Assembly: GCA_016873995.1 (NCBI GenBank)
Contig: VGVR01000004.1
Location: forward strand, 108,040-172,039
Direction: 5' to 3'
DNA: 64,000 nt
Origin: Gemmatimonadota bacterium
GTDB taxonomy: Bacteria; Gemmatimonadota; Gemmatimonadetes; Longimicrobiales; Gaopeijiaceae
How positions within the stretch are numbered: the first letter of the stretch is position 1; each line of letters starts with the position of its first letter. Below the pieces are notes generated by a model that was given only the letters and a program-made list of their open reading frames with translations, ran no database searches and had not been told where the DNA came from. The translations under genes and the position numbers were made by a program. Positions 8,008-16,992 of the stretch are shown in pieces.

Positions 8008-9626
8008 CGCATCTCCTTGCGGATCGGGTACGTGACGCTCTCGGAGCCCTTCGGTCCCGCGAGCCAGCCGCCGATGACGGCCGAGAACTTCCCTGCCGTG
8101 CCGCCGGCGACGACGAGCTGAATCTGATATGGGTCGGCGAACTTCCGGTAGTGGCGCTCACCATCGATGAGCACCTCGGTGAGTCCGTCGCGGCTCTGCG
8201 TCCCCTCGGTCCCCTCGTGCTCGAACGCGCGCAAGGGGACGCCCGTGTTCTCGAAGAGGAAGTCGCGCGCGTCCCGCTTCGAGAAACCGTCTGCGGCGAT
8301 CGTGGCGGCGTGCTCCGGGCAGACGACCACGACGGCATCCACGCGCCCGCACCGGCGCCAGCTGAACACGACGGAGAGCGTCGCCGCGATCGTTCTGAGC
8401 ACCCCCTCCGCCTTGCGGGCGGTGTGCTCACTCACCTCCATGGGGGCCGCAGCAGCGAAGAGCGTGACGGTGCTCTCGTCGGGGGCGAATCCCAGATCCA
8501 CGTGCAGCGGTTCCCATGGGCTGGCCGCGTGGTTCTCCGCAATGCAGTACGAGAAGCGGCCCGGGTGGGCGAGCGTGGCCATGTCGATCTCGCCCGGGCG
8601 CGCGCCGCCGAGGTTCGCCATGATCAGCTGGAGCGCGCGGCCGACGGTGCTGTTGGCGCGGGCCACGTTGCCGAAGACGCCGGCGCCGCTCACGAAGCCG
8701 AGCCGCGCGGCGGCGGGCCCGCTCAAGATGACGAGCGGCGTGGCCGAGTTCGTGGTCGCCTGCACGCCGTGCAGGTTGAAGCGCTCGTCACACGCAGCGC
8801 GGACGATGGGGATGAGCACTTCCATGTGCTCCGGCCCACACCCCGCCATCACCGCGTTGGCGGCGATCTTCTCGACCGTGGCGGCCCCGTAGCAGGGCGG
8901 CACGAGGCCGATCACGCGCTCGGGCGCGAGGCCCGCCGCAGCCACGAACGCTTCGACCCGGTCGACCGTGGGCGGCACGACCGGCAGAAAGCCGGAGAAG
9001 CCGGCGCGTATGCAGTACTCGTAGGCATCCTCGGAGTCGGACACCTCGATGCGCGAGGCGCGCGCGCCCCGCTCGGGGCGCAGGTCGAGCGGCTCGGGCG
9101 ACGCCGCGCCGCCGGTCGCGGTCGCGATCGACAGATGTCTCGATGCGCACCCCGGCTTGCTCTCCGGGGCACCGTCGTGTGCATCGGCCACCGGCGTGGC
9201 GCTCAGCCCCAGGCTCGCGAGCAATGCCCCCGCGGTTGCGTTCAGGTCGGCCTTGTGGAAGCCCACGTGCGCACTCCCGATGCGCCCGTCGGCCCCGACG
9301 AGAAAAAGAGCGGGCACGCTCGGGGGATCGAAGGCACGCGAAGCCTCGAGCGCCTCGTCGAGGAGCACCGGGACCGCCAGCTCGTAGCGGGCGACGAGTG
9401 CGCGCGTCTCTTCGGGGCCGTCCTGCGAGACGAGAACGAGTCGCTCGCACCGCTCGCCCAGCAGCCCCGCGAGGCGGTTCAGGTAGGGGAGCGTGAGCCG
9501 GCACGTCGGGCAATCGACCTCCACGAACGCGATCAGGCGCGGGCCGTCGTCCACTCCGAGCGCGTGGCGCTCGCCGGCGAGTGAGCGTAGCGTCGGTGAG
9601 GGGGCGAGGTCTCCAGGGCTCAGCAT
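8004..9626 (-). CDS. Thioredoxin-like protein fused to a UGSC-associated domain
   Basis: A 540-residue, apparently cytoplasmic protein with two parts. Residues 1-145 are a TlpA/AhpC-type thioredoxin fold with the redox pair Cys39-Pro-Thr-Cys42 (VEVDCPTCR) and a strand-turn VPALFLV typical of the cis-Pro region. After a linker, residues 185-540 form a large domain (EDAYEYCIRAGFSGFLPVVPPT; VGRALQLIMANLGG; FLFENTGVP) that I recognise only as a companion of UGSC proteins. The stop overlaps the selenoprotein start by four bases, so the two are made together. I infer that the thioredoxin part reduces the selenenyl-sulfide of its partner. The substrate is unknown. Confidence 0.75.
   Translation of the reverse strand: MLSPGDLAPSPTLRSLAGERHALGVDDGPRLIAFVEVDCPTCRLTLPYLNRLAGLLGERCERLVLVSQDGPEETRALVARYELAVPVLLDEALEASRAFDPPSVPALFLVGADGRIGSAHVGFHKADLNATAGALLASLGLSATPVADAHDGAPESKPGCASRHLSIATATGGAASPEPLDLRPERGARASRIEVSDSEDAYEYCIRAGFSGFLPVVPPTVDRVEAFVAAAGLAPERVIGLVPPCYGAATVEKIAANAVMAGCGPEHMEVLIPIVRAACDERFNLHGVQATTNSATPLVILSGPAAARLGFVSGAGVFGNVARANSTVGRALQLIMANLGGARPGEIDMATLAHPGRFSYCIAENHAASPWEPLHVDLGFAPDESTVTLFAAAAPMEVSEHTARKAEGVLRTIAATLSVVFSWRRCGRVDAVVVVCPEHAATIAADGFSKRDARDFLFENTGVPLRAFEHEGTEGTQSRDGLTEVLIDGERHYRKFADPYQIQLVVAGGTAGKFSAVIGGWLAGPKGSESVTYPIRKEMR
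8013..8018 (-). promoter_or_regulatory. Ribosome binding site of the UGSC gene
   Basis: AAGGAG lies five bases before the ATG at 8005-8007 and supports that start inside the end of the upstream gene. Confidence 0.75.
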
Positions 9627-9804
9627 GGTGGTGCAAACTAGCAGGTCGCTGAAGAACGGGAGTGCCCGAGCGCAGGGGGCGCGCTCCTCATCGCCTTGGC
9701 GATCGAACTCGTATGGACTTCGTATGGACGCGGCTCGCGGTTCGCCGACAGGTCGCCGCCGACTAGGATGTCACGTTCGGGGGGGGCGCGATCGTCTGAT
9801 AGTC

Positions 9805-10440
9805 ATGGGCCACACGCCGAGACACGCTGCGCCGGTCCTCGCACTCGTTCCGATTCTGCTCATCGGGGGCTGCAGCACGAGCCCCACGGGACCGCACGAT
9901 CTCGAAGGCTTGTCGATTCGGTTGGACGTGTCGGGCGGGATCGCGGGCGCGGACATCTCCTACGTCGTCGAGTCCGACGGCTCCGTGGTCGGCTTACGCT
10001 GCGCGTCGCTCTGCGCGTTCGCTCCAGGGGACACGTTGCACCGGCTCAGTCCCGCGCAGGCGGAGGTGCTCGTCGCGGCCATCGTGTCGTCTGGCCTCAT
10101 CGAGGTCGAGGGCCTCGTCGACTACGGCACCCAGTGCTGCGACCAGTTCGAGTACACGATGGCCCTCACCGACGACGACGGCGAGCACACGATCCGCGGT
10201 TCGAGCGAAGTGCTTCCCGAGGGAATGGCTCGCCTCGTGGGCTTGCTCGAACGCTATCGCCAGGGCATCGATCCGATCGTCATTCAGATGGAGGGCGATC
10301 TCGACGGGTGGTCGGCGGACGCGGTCCAGATCGTCGAGGCGACGCTCGACGCACCGCTGCTCCGTCTGACCGTCCGCTTCGGTGGCGGCTGCGAGCGTCA
10401 CGATCTGGACTTGGTCGCCTGGGCGGCGATCCGCTCCTAG
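9805..10440 (+). CDS. Lipoprotein of unknown function, possibly C-terminally shortened
   Basis: The ATG at 9805 gives 211 residues with a lipobox (LLIGGCSTSP, Cys24), so it is an outer- or inner-membrane lipoprotein. The body reads as a beta-rich domain with a paired-Cys segment (DYGTQCCDQFEYTMAL). It ends abruptly soon after GGGCERHDLDLVAWAAIRS. In proteins of this general type the Cys-x-x-His-Asp strand is usually followed by another half-domain, so the 3' end may have been lost. I do not assign a function. An upstream frame extension to 9493 has no coding character and was dropped. Confidence 0.65.
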   Translation: MGHTPRHAAPVLALVPILLIGGCSTSPTGPHDLEGLSIRLDVSGGIAGADISYVVESDGSVVGLRCASLCAFAPGDTLHRLSPAQAEVLVAAIVSSGLIEVEGLVDYGTQCCDQFEYTMALTDDDGEHTIRGSSEVLPEGMARLVGLLERYRQGIDPIVIQMEGDLDGWSADAVQIVEATLDAPLLRLTVRFGGGCERHDLDLVAWAAIRS

Positions 10441-10870
10441 GACATGCGAAAAAGCGCGGCGAGGAGTGCACGGCGGGCGCGATCACCCCGGGGGGCCTGC
10501 AGTCGTGCGGGCGGGCGGCCTCAGCTCGTCGGCGGGTATCGAGGACCGGCCCTGCGGGACACGCTGTGGGCGACATGACCGCGCCCGGGACATGGGGCTC
10601 GCCGGCGTTCCGGGGCCACCCGGCCGGGCGCCCACCTCGAGCACGACGCGCAGCTTCGACGATGGGAGCGAATGACGCCCGCGCGCTCAGCGACCGCACC
10701 GCATTCGTTGAGCCGAGGACGCGAACGTGACGGAGGCCGCCCCGATGATCGCGCCCCTTGACGGTCGCGCGGCGTCCGTACCGCTTTCCGCCTGATCAGG
10801 GCCTCCGTCCGCCCTCTGCGCCACCAGGCTCTGGCGCCCCACCCTGTATGCCAAGCATGAGAGATCCTCT
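10441..10870. other. 430-bp stretch without a supported gene
   Basis: Short open frames exist on both strands, but none has a credible start, family motif or domain. The stretch presumably holds the promoter of the NAD(P)-binding protein gene, whose Shine-Dalgarno-like GAGAG lies just before its TTG. Confidence 0.5.
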
Positions 10871-11773
10871 TTGAAACTCGTCATCACGGGGGCCAACAGC
10901 TCCGTGGGCCTCAGTCTGCTCGGCCGTCTGCGGGGTCCGGGCGACGTGGAGGTCTTCGCGATCGTGCGATCGGAGCGCGCGGCCCGCGAGATCGCGGGGG
11001 CCGGCCGCATGCACGTGCGCGTGGTCTCGTACGACGACGCCGATGGCCTCGCAGAGACGCTGACCGGCGCTGACTGTGTCGTGCACCTGGCGGGGATCCT
11101 CCTCGAGGGCCGGGGGACGAGCTACGCAAGCGCGAACGTGGCGCCGGCCGCGGCCGTTGCCGATGCGGCGGCGCGTGCAGGGGTCGGGCACCTCGTGCTC
11201 GTGAGCGTCGTGGGTGCGGACTCGGGGTCGACGAACCGTTACTTCCGCACCAAGGGCCAAGCCGAGCGCGCATTCGCCGAGTCGGGCGTTCCGGCGACGA
11301 TCGTGCGCACGCCGATCCTGCTCGGCGTGGGCACGGCGGGCGCTCACGCGATCTCGCGAACGATCGAGGCCGGGCGTGCGCGGTTGCTCGGCGGCGGGCG
11401 CCACACGATGCGGCCGCTCGACGTCGACGACCTCTGCGAAGCGATCGTGCGCATCTGCCGAGCCCGCCCCGAGGGAGTCCGGCTGCTCGAGCTCGTCGGT
11501 CCCGAGCCGGTGACGTACCGCGCCTTGCTGGAGCGGGCCGCGACGGTGGCGGGCACCGACGTGGCGCTGGGCTCCATTCCAGTCGGGCTCGCGAAGGCCG
11601 GCGCGGCGGTGCGCGCGGCGCTGACGGGCAGCGGTTTCACGCCGACCGTCGTCGAGGTGATCACGCAGGACGAAGTCGTGGAGAGGAACGCGGACGTGGA
11701 TCTCGGCATGACCCTCACGCCGCTCACGGAGACGTTGCGACGAATCCTAGCGAGGGGTGAACGAGCGACATGA
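10871..11773 (+). CDS. NAD(P)-binding epimerase/NmrA-like protein (atypical SDR)
   Basis: The 300-residue protein begins MKLVITGANSSVG, a Rossmann glycine motif (GxxxxxG) with the dinucleotide at the N-terminus. VVHLAGI follows near residue 74 and a YFRTKGQAE segment near 125, as in atypical extended SDRs of the NmrA/NDUFA9 type. The C-terminal part binds the substrate in this family. The start is TTG; the ATG a few bases upstream is in another frame and closes at once. Its stop overlaps the next gene (ATGA). That gene is a membrane protein of the lipid class, so the three-gene run may modify lipids or quinones; this is inference. Confidence 0.8.
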   Translation: MKLVITGANSSVGLSLLGRLRGPGDVEVFAIVRSERAAREIAGAGRMHVRVVSYDDADGLAETLTGADCVVHLAGILLEGRGTSYASANVAPAAAVADAAARAGVGHLVLVSVVGADSGSTNRYFRTKGQAERAFAESGVPATIVRTPILLGVGTAGAHAISRTIEAGRARLLGGGRHTMRPLDVDDLCEAIVRICRARPEGVRLLELVGPEPVTYRALLERAATVAGTDVALGSIPVGLAKAGAAVRAALTGSGFTPTVVEVITQDEVVERNADVDLGMTLTPLTETLRRILARGERAT

Positions 11774-12759
11774 CCGACACGACAGACGCACCCATCGGAG
11801 CTCAGCAGCCCGCCCCTCCGCAGCAGCGACGCAAGAGCCTGCTGCAGCGGATAGTGATGACGGCCGTCGCGGCGGCCTGTTTCGTCTATCTCTACTTGCG
11901 GGTGGACAGCGCCGCGGGCCGCGCGGGCATGTCGCTCGTCGATTACATGGCGGACGTATTCGCCAACGTGGCCTGGCTCCCGTGGCTCTTCCTGATGATG
12001 GCGTACTCGTTCCTCTACTTCGCCATCGACACGATGGTGATCACGAGTGCGGTCGGCTGGTTCATCAAGAGGATCCCCTTCCGCGACATCATGCCGATCC
12101 GCGCGAGCGCCTACATCATCTCGATCTTCAACGAGCAAATCGGCAAAGGCGCGATGGCTTGGTACCTCTACCGGCGCGACCGCGTGCCGGGGTGGGAGGT
12201 CGGCTCGGTGATGCTCTTCATCATGTTCTGCGAGATGTTCTATCTGGGAGCTTGGGCGACGGTCGGGTACTTCATCACCCGGGACGAGCTTCCCGACGCG
12301 TTCGACCTGATTCCGTCGATCGCGGTGGGCGCAGTCGTCTTCTTCATCCTCTGGCTCCTCTATTTCGAGGGTAAGCTCCTCCCGGGCAGCAAGCTGAGGG
12401 AGCGCAGCATTCTGCACGCCTTTCGTCAGGCGAGGCTGCGGCACTATGTCGGGTTCTTCCTGCTGCGGTCGCCCGCGCTGCTCTCCGCGGTCTTCGTCTA
12501 CAGCACGGCGCTCGGGTTCTTCGGAGTGGAGACTTCCGTCCTCTCGCTCATCGGCTACCTGCCGGTGATCTTCTTCGCCGCGACGATCCCGACCCCGATG
12601 CGCGCGGCAGCGATCACGTCGTGGGTCGTCCTCTTTCCGGCAAACGAGGGGCAGATGGCCGCGTTCGGTCTGCTGCAGCACAACTTCTTCATCTTCTTCA
12701 ACGCGCTGATCGGGCTCGTCTTCCTGCCCCGCGCGCAACGGGAGCTCGCGGACAAGTAG
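11770..12759 (+). CDS. Multi-pass membrane protein, lysylphosphatidylglycerol synthase TM-like
   Basis: A 329-residue integral membrane protein with about seven hydrophobic helices and short charged loops. The pattern of an early helix after a basic N-terminus, then the segment IIS-IFNEQIGKGAMAWYL and a later helix pair ending GLVFLPRAQRELADK, resembles the UPF0104/AglD-like branch of LPG-synthase membrane domains. It has no catalytic domain for aminoacyl transfer. It is coupled to the SDR gene upstream (4-base overlap) and followed four bases later by a CDP-alcohol phosphotransferase gene, so the run probably acts in lipid metabolism. Confidence 0.7.
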   Translation: MTDTTDAPIGAQQPAPPQQRRKSLLQRIVMTAVAAACFVYLYLRVDSAAGRAGMSLVDYMADVFANVAWLPWLFLMMAYSFLYFAIDTMVITSAVGWFIKRIPFRDIMPIRASAYIISIFNEQIGKGAMAWYLYRRDRVPGWEVGSVMLFIMFCEMFYLGAWATVGYFITRDELPDAFDLIPSIAVGAVVFFILWLLYFEGKLLPGSKLRERSILHAFRQARLRHYVGFFLLRSPALLSAVFVYSTALGFFGVETSVLSLIGYLPVIFFAATIPTPMRAAAITSWVVLFPANEGQMAAFGLLQHNFFIFFNALIGLVFLPRAQRELADK

Positions 12760-12763
12760 CGCC

Positions 12764-13306
12764 GTGGCCCATCTGCTCACCACCGTCCGGCTGTTCGTCG
12801 TGGTGCCGTCGGCGCTCGTCATTGCGGGTGGTGCGCCAGGAGGCTCGATCCTGCCGGCGCTGTTCGTGGCAGTCGCGATCGCGACCGACTACTTCGACGG
12901 CATGGTCGCCCGCGCGCGCGGCACCGCGTCGCCCGCCGGCATGCTCTTCGATCACACGAGCGACTTTCTCTTCGTCACGGCGAGCCTCGCCGCTGCGGCC
13001 GCGGCGGGCGCGGTCCCGTTCGTTCTGCCGGTGCTCATCGCCGTGGCGTTCACGCAGTACGTGGTCGACTCGTACTTCCTCCACCGGCACAGGGCGCTCC
13101 GCATGAGCCGCCTCGGACGCCTGAACGGCATCTTCTACTTCGTGCCGCTCGTCGTGCTCGGGCTCGCGTGGCTGCCGCCCGTGCCGGAGGGCGCGCGCGC
13201 TCTGCTCATGAGCCTCGCGCAGGTGGTGGGCTGGGCGCTCGTGCTCTCGACGCTGGCATCGATCGTGGACCGCGCGTTGGCGGCTCGAGATCCAATGCCG
13301 CCGTGA
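12764..13306 (+). CDS. CDP-alcohol phosphatidyltransferase
   Basis: A 180-residue membrane enzyme with the full CDP-alcohol phosphotransferase signature D-x2-DG-x2-AR-x8-G-x3-D-x3-D at residues 42-67 (TDYFDGMVARARG, then G59, D63, D67). Such enzymes move a phosphatidyl group from CDP-diacylglycerol to an alcohol, using two metal ions held by the aspartates. About five membrane helices are visible. The start is GTG at 12764, four bases after the previous stop. It is somewhat short for PgsA or PssA, and the acceptor alcohol cannot be told from the sequence. Confidence 0.88.
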   Translation: MAHLLTTVRLFVVVPSALVIAGGAPGGSILPALFVAVAIATDYFDGMVARARGTASPAGMLFDHTSDFLFVTASLAAAAAAGAVPFVLPVLIAVAFTQYVVDSYFLHRHRALRMSRLGRLNGIFYFVPLVVLGLAWLPPVPEGARALLMSLAQVVGWALVLSTLASIVDRALAARDPMPP

Positions 13307-13463
13307 GCGGGCTCGCCGGAGACCGCTTCCTCGTGGAGCTCCCCCGTGCAGCGGGAACGATCCGCGGTGCCCGCGCCTAGGGTGGGCGGCGGCATTGGCG
13401 AGGCGCTACTTTCGGCGCCGCTGTGGTCCGAACGCGGTCGCTCATGCGCACAGGGGGAGCTCG

Positions 13464-13964
13464 ATGGCTGGAAAGGCGAAGGTCGCAGGCCTCACGATCG
13501 GAGCAGCGCTGGCGCTCCTGATCTTGGTTTGGATGTTCACGGCACCCTATCTCGGCAACCGGGGATGGCGGCGTACGCCTGGCGTGATCCTCGGCGGCAC
13601 GCCCACGCCCCCGCCCGCCGACTTCACGCCGCTCAACGACCTGGGCGGGCCCCTGATCATGAAGCTCGGGGGCTTTCCGCCGTTCGTGGCCTACCTCGCC
13701 TACGTAGGCACGCCCGAGGGCGTGATCACCGCGACGCGGCCCGACGGGGGCTATTGGGCGCGTCGGGTGCGGGAGGGGGACGGCGACGGCTGGCTGCGCG
13801 TCGGTGACGCCACCTACGCGATGCGGGCAACCGAGGTCCTGGGCGACGCCCGCATCCCCATGCTCGAGCAGTACTCGGCGAGGACCGGCCTTCCCATGGA
13901 CGTTCCCATGGGCGGGCCCGATCCGGTGCGCGACTGGGAGGTCTTCTTCTGGACCCCTCGCTAA
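13464..13964 (+). CDS. Small membrane-anchored protein of unknown function
   Basis: A 166-residue protein with a single N-terminal membrane helix (residues 7-28), then a globular extracytoplasmic part that includes PLIMKLGGFPPFVAYLAY and DGWLRVGDATYAMRATEV. The ATG at 13464 has a GGGGGAG Shine-Dalgarno seven bases before it. The later strands vaguely recall F420-type nitroreductase-like proteins, but the match is too weak to name. It appears to be transcribed on its own. Confidence 0.65.
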   Translation: MAGKAKVAGLTIGAALALLILVWMFTAPYLGNRGWRRTPGVILGGTPTPPPADFTPLNDLGGPLIMKLGGFPPFVAYLAYVGTPEGVITATRPDGGYWARRVREGDGDGWLRVGDATYAMRATEVLGDARIPMLEQYSARTGLPMDVPMGGPDPVRDWEVFFWTPR

Positions 13965-14106
13965 CCTCTCGTCATCGCTGGCCATTCGGGGCCAGCCGCG
14001 GCCGCCGAAGGACCTGGCCCCGCGCGGTCGAGCCGCCCACTTTGGGCGTCCGATGCCGCCGTGCCGCAGCGGCACTCACCCGTTCATCGAAGACACGAGG
14101 GAATTC

Positions 14107-15243
14107 ATGATCACGAGCCCTGCCCGTCTGAGCCTTCTCGCCCTCGCCGCGAGCGCCACGGTGCTAGGCGCGGAGCCGGCCACCGCGCAGCGCGGTGCCT
14201 CCGGTCCGCCAGAGCACGCGCGGGTTGCACCGCTCAACCATCACCCCAATCCGTACGAGACGCAGCGCAACTGGGGTCGACTTCCGGGCGGCCGGACGTG
14301 GGGTTCCGTGAGCGCGATCCACGTCGATGTCGACGGCAGGCACATATGGGCGGGCGACCGGTGCGGCGCGAACTCGTGCGCCGGCTCGCCGGTGGCTCCC
14401 ATCGTGAAGCTCGATCCACATGGCAATGTCGTGGCCAGCCTAGGCGCGGGGCAGATCCTCTGGCCGCACGGGATGGACGTGGACCGCGAGGGCAACGTGT
14501 GGATCGCCGACGCACGCTCCGCGACGCCCCAGGAGATTCAGCAGTTCCCGACCGCGGCTGGCAAGGGTCATACGGTCATGAAGTTCAGCCCCGACGGCCG
14601 ATTGCTCATGACCCTCGGAACGCCTGGCGTCGCCGGAGATCCGCCGACGCACTTCACGGAGCCCAACGACGTCCTGGTGGCCCCCGACGGGAGCATCTTC
14701 GTGGCGGAAGCACACAATGCGCAGTTCCTCGACCAGGCGGGGCCGGGTGCGATCGGACGCATCTCCAAGTTCTCGCCCGACGGGCGGCTCATTCGGACAT
14801 TCGGTTCTTTCGGATACGGACCTGGCCAGTTCCGGGGGCCGCACTCCCTCGCGATGGACACACAGGGACGGCTCTTCGTGGCAGACCGGGGCAATCGCCG
14901 CATCCAGATCTTCGACCAGGACGGCAACCACCTGCACACCTGGTACCAGTTCAGCCGCATCAGCGGGCTCTACATCGACCACAACGACGTTCTCTACGCG
15001 ATCGACTCCGAGTCGGACGAGAACTACAACCCGGGCTGGCGCAAGGGGCTGCGTGTAGGTAGCGCTCGGACCGGAGAGGTGTGGTACTTCGTGCCGGAGC
15101 ACATGTCTGGTCGCGCCTCCGGAATGGGCGGTTACGGTTCGATGGGCGAGGGTGTTGCCGTGGACGGAGAGGGCAACGTGTTCGCGGGTGAGGTGGGCCC
15201 GGTCCAGGGGATCACGAAGTACGTACCGCGCCTGACGCGCTGA
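14107..15243 (+). CDS. Secreted NHL beta-propeller, PAL-like
   Basis: A 378-residue exported propeller: signal peptide to about residue 27 (ATAQ), then NHL repeats. It keeps the His positions that bind zinc in peptidyl-alpha-hydroxyglycine lyases (WPHGMDVDREGNVWIAD, GPHSLAMDTQGRLFVAD), but the middle blade has PNDVLVAPDG. It shares a distinctive N-terminal block (LPGGRTWGSV; GDRCGANSC) with the protein at 35205-36290, so the two are paralogs. The enzymatic substrate is unknown; it may only bind ligands. The ATG at 14107 is chosen because the signal peptide starts there. Confidence 0.78.
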   Translation: MITSPARLSLLALAASATVLGAEPATAQRGASGPPEHARVAPLNHHPNPYETQRNWGRLPGGRTWGSVSAIHVDVDGRHIWAGDRCGANSCAGSPVAPIVKLDPHGNVVASLGAGQILWPHGMDVDREGNVWIADARSATPQEIQQFPTAAGKGHTVMKFSPDGRLLMTLGTPGVAGDPPTHFTEPNDVLVAPDGSIFVAEAHNAQFLDQAGPGAIGRISKFSPDGRLIRTFGSFGYGPGQFRGPHSLAMDTQGRLFVADRGNRRIQIFDQDGNHLHTWYQFSRISGLYIDHNDVLYAIDSESDENYNPGWRKGLRVGSARTGEVWYFVPEHMSGRASGMGGYGSMGEGVAVDGEGNVFAGEVGPVQGITKYVPRLTR

Positions 15244-15312
15244 GAGGGCCCGGCAGTCGACCGGACCCAGCTCGTTGCCGGAGGTTCGCGCGCCCGAGCG
15301 CGGCCAGACCGC

Positions 15313-16935
15313 TCACCCCAGCTGTCTGGCGCGCTCGCGCAGCAGGAACTTCTGGATCTTCCCGGTCGACGTCTTGGGGAGCTCGCCGAAGACGACCGTT
15401 CTAGGCGCTTTGAAGTGGGCCAGGTTCTGCCGGCAGAACGCGAGGAGGTCCGCCTCCGAGACCGACGCACCGTCGCGTAGCTCGACGAACGCGCACGGCG
15501 TCTCGCCCCAGCGGTCGTCCGGACGCGCGACCACCGCCGCGGCCGATACCGCTGGATGGCGATAGAGCGCGCCTTCGACCTCGATCGAAGAGATGTTCTC
15601 GCCGCCGGAGATGATGATGTCCTTGGAGCGGTCGCGGATCTCGATGTAGCCGTCCGGGTGCATCACCGCGAGGTCGCCCGTGTGAAAGAGCCCACCGGCG
15701 AAGGCGGCTTCCGTGGCGCTGGCGTTCTTGAGGTAGCCCTTCATGACGATGTTGCCACGCATCATGACCTCGCCGAGCGTCGCGCCGTCCGCGGGCACGG
15801 GCTCGAGCGTCTCGGGGTGGCGCACCGAGAGCTCCTCCTGGACCACGTACGCGACACCCTGGCGCGCCTTGCGCGCAGCCTGCTCGGCTGCCGGGAGCAG
15901 GTCCCAGTCAGCGTGCCACGCGCACACCGTATTGGGGCCGTACACTTCGGTGAGCCCGTACGTGTGCGTCACCCGGAAGCCGACGCGCCCCGACCGCTCG
16001 AGCACCGCCGCCGGCGGAGCCGCACCCGCCGTCATGAGCTCCACCGTGCTCGGCAGGCGCTCGCCCCTCCGCTCGGCCTCGGTCGTCACCGTGTTCAGCA
16101 CGATCGGTGCGCCGCACATGTGCGTCACGCCTGCGTCGCGGATGAGCCTCAGGATCTCCGCGGCATCGACCTGGCGCAGGCACACGTTCGTTCCGGCCAC
16201 CGCCGCGATGGTCCAAGGGAAGCACCACCCGTTGCAGTGGAAGAGCGGCAAGGTCCAGAGATAGACCGGGTGTCGCGGGAGCGCCCACTCGAGCGCGTTC
16301 CCGACCGCGTTGAGGTACGCGCCGCGATGGTGATAGACCACGCCCTTCGGGTCGCCGGTCGTGCCGGACGTGTAGTTGAGCGCGATGGCGTTCCACTCGT
16401 CCGCCGGAAGCGACCAAGCCCCGTTCGGATCTCCCTCTGCGAGGAGGGCCTCGTAGGCGAGCGCGCCCGAAGGCGGCGTGGGCTCGATGGTCGAATCGTC
16501 CAGCTCGACGAGTAACGGCGTCACGTTCGCGAGCGCGAGCGCCTCGCGCCCGAGCCGCATGAGGCCGCGGTCGACCAGAAAGGTCCTGGCCTCTCCGTGA
16601 TCGAGCATGAACGCGATGGCCGGCGCATTCAGCCGCGTATTGATCATGTTGAGCACGGCGCCGGCCATGGGCACCCCGAAGGCGACCTCGACCGCAGGCG
16701 GCGTGTTCGGGCAGAGCACGGCGACCGTGTCGCCCTCGCGTATCCCGCGCCTGCGCAGGGCGTCGGCAAGGCGCACGCACCGCTCGTAGGTCGCGGCCCA
16801 GCTCTGCGTGCGACCCGCGTAGCGGATGGCGGGACGCTCCGGGTAGACCTCTGCTGTCCGCCTCAGGAAGGTCAGCGGCGACAGCGGCACGTGGTTCGCT
16901 GGGCGCTTGCCGAGATCAGCGTCGTACTTGTTCAT
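15313..16935 (-). CDS. Acyl-CoA ligase (AMP-forming), medium-chain/DmdB-like
   Basis: A 540-residue ANL-superfamily enzyme. The P-loop is YTSGTTGDPKGVVYHH near residue 188 and the substrate-binding A5 motif is YGLTEVYGP. The hinge GDLAVMHPDGYIEIRDRSKD leads into GGENISSIEVE. The C-terminal catalytic Lys lies in KTSTGKIQK. It activates a carboxylic acid with ATP and CoA; the overall pattern is that of AlkK/DmdB-like ligases, not of acetyl-CoA synthetase. It is transcribed alone on the minus strand, converging with the NHL gene. Confidence 0.9.
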   Translation of the reverse strand: MNKYDADLGKRPANHVPLSPLTFLRRTAEVYPERPAIRYAGRTQSWAATYERCVRLADALRRRGIREGDTVAVLCPNTPPAVEVAFGVPMAGAVLNMINTRLNAPAIAFMLDHGEARTFLVDRGLMRLGREALALANVTPLLVELDDSTIEPTPPSGALAYEALLAEGDPNGAWSLPADEWNAIALNYTSGTTGDPKGVVYHHRGAYLNAVGNALEWALPRHPVYLWTLPLFHCNGWCFPWTIAAVAGTNVCLRQVDAAEILRLIRDAGVTHMCGAPIVLNTVTTEAERRGERLPSTVELMTAGAAPPAAVLERSGRVGFRVTHTYGLTEVYGPNTVCAWHADWDLLPAAEQAARKARQGVAYVVQEELSVRHPETLEPVPADGATLGEVMMRGNIVMKGYLKNASATEAAFAGGLFHTGDLAVMHPDGYIEIRDRSKDIIISGGENISSIEVEGALYRHPAVSAAAVVARPDDRWGETPCAFVELRDGASVSEADLLAFCRQNLAHFKAPRTVVFGELPKTSTGKIQKFLLRERARQLG

Positions 16936-16992
16936 GCCCGTTGCGCCGGGAGCTCCGTGCCGGGGTGGTGATCGCCCATCCGCGTCACGACG

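Noticed and set aside
10727..10795. A 22-codon GTG frame upstream of the SDR gene
   Set aside because: No Shine-Dalgarno of note and no similarity; chance frame.
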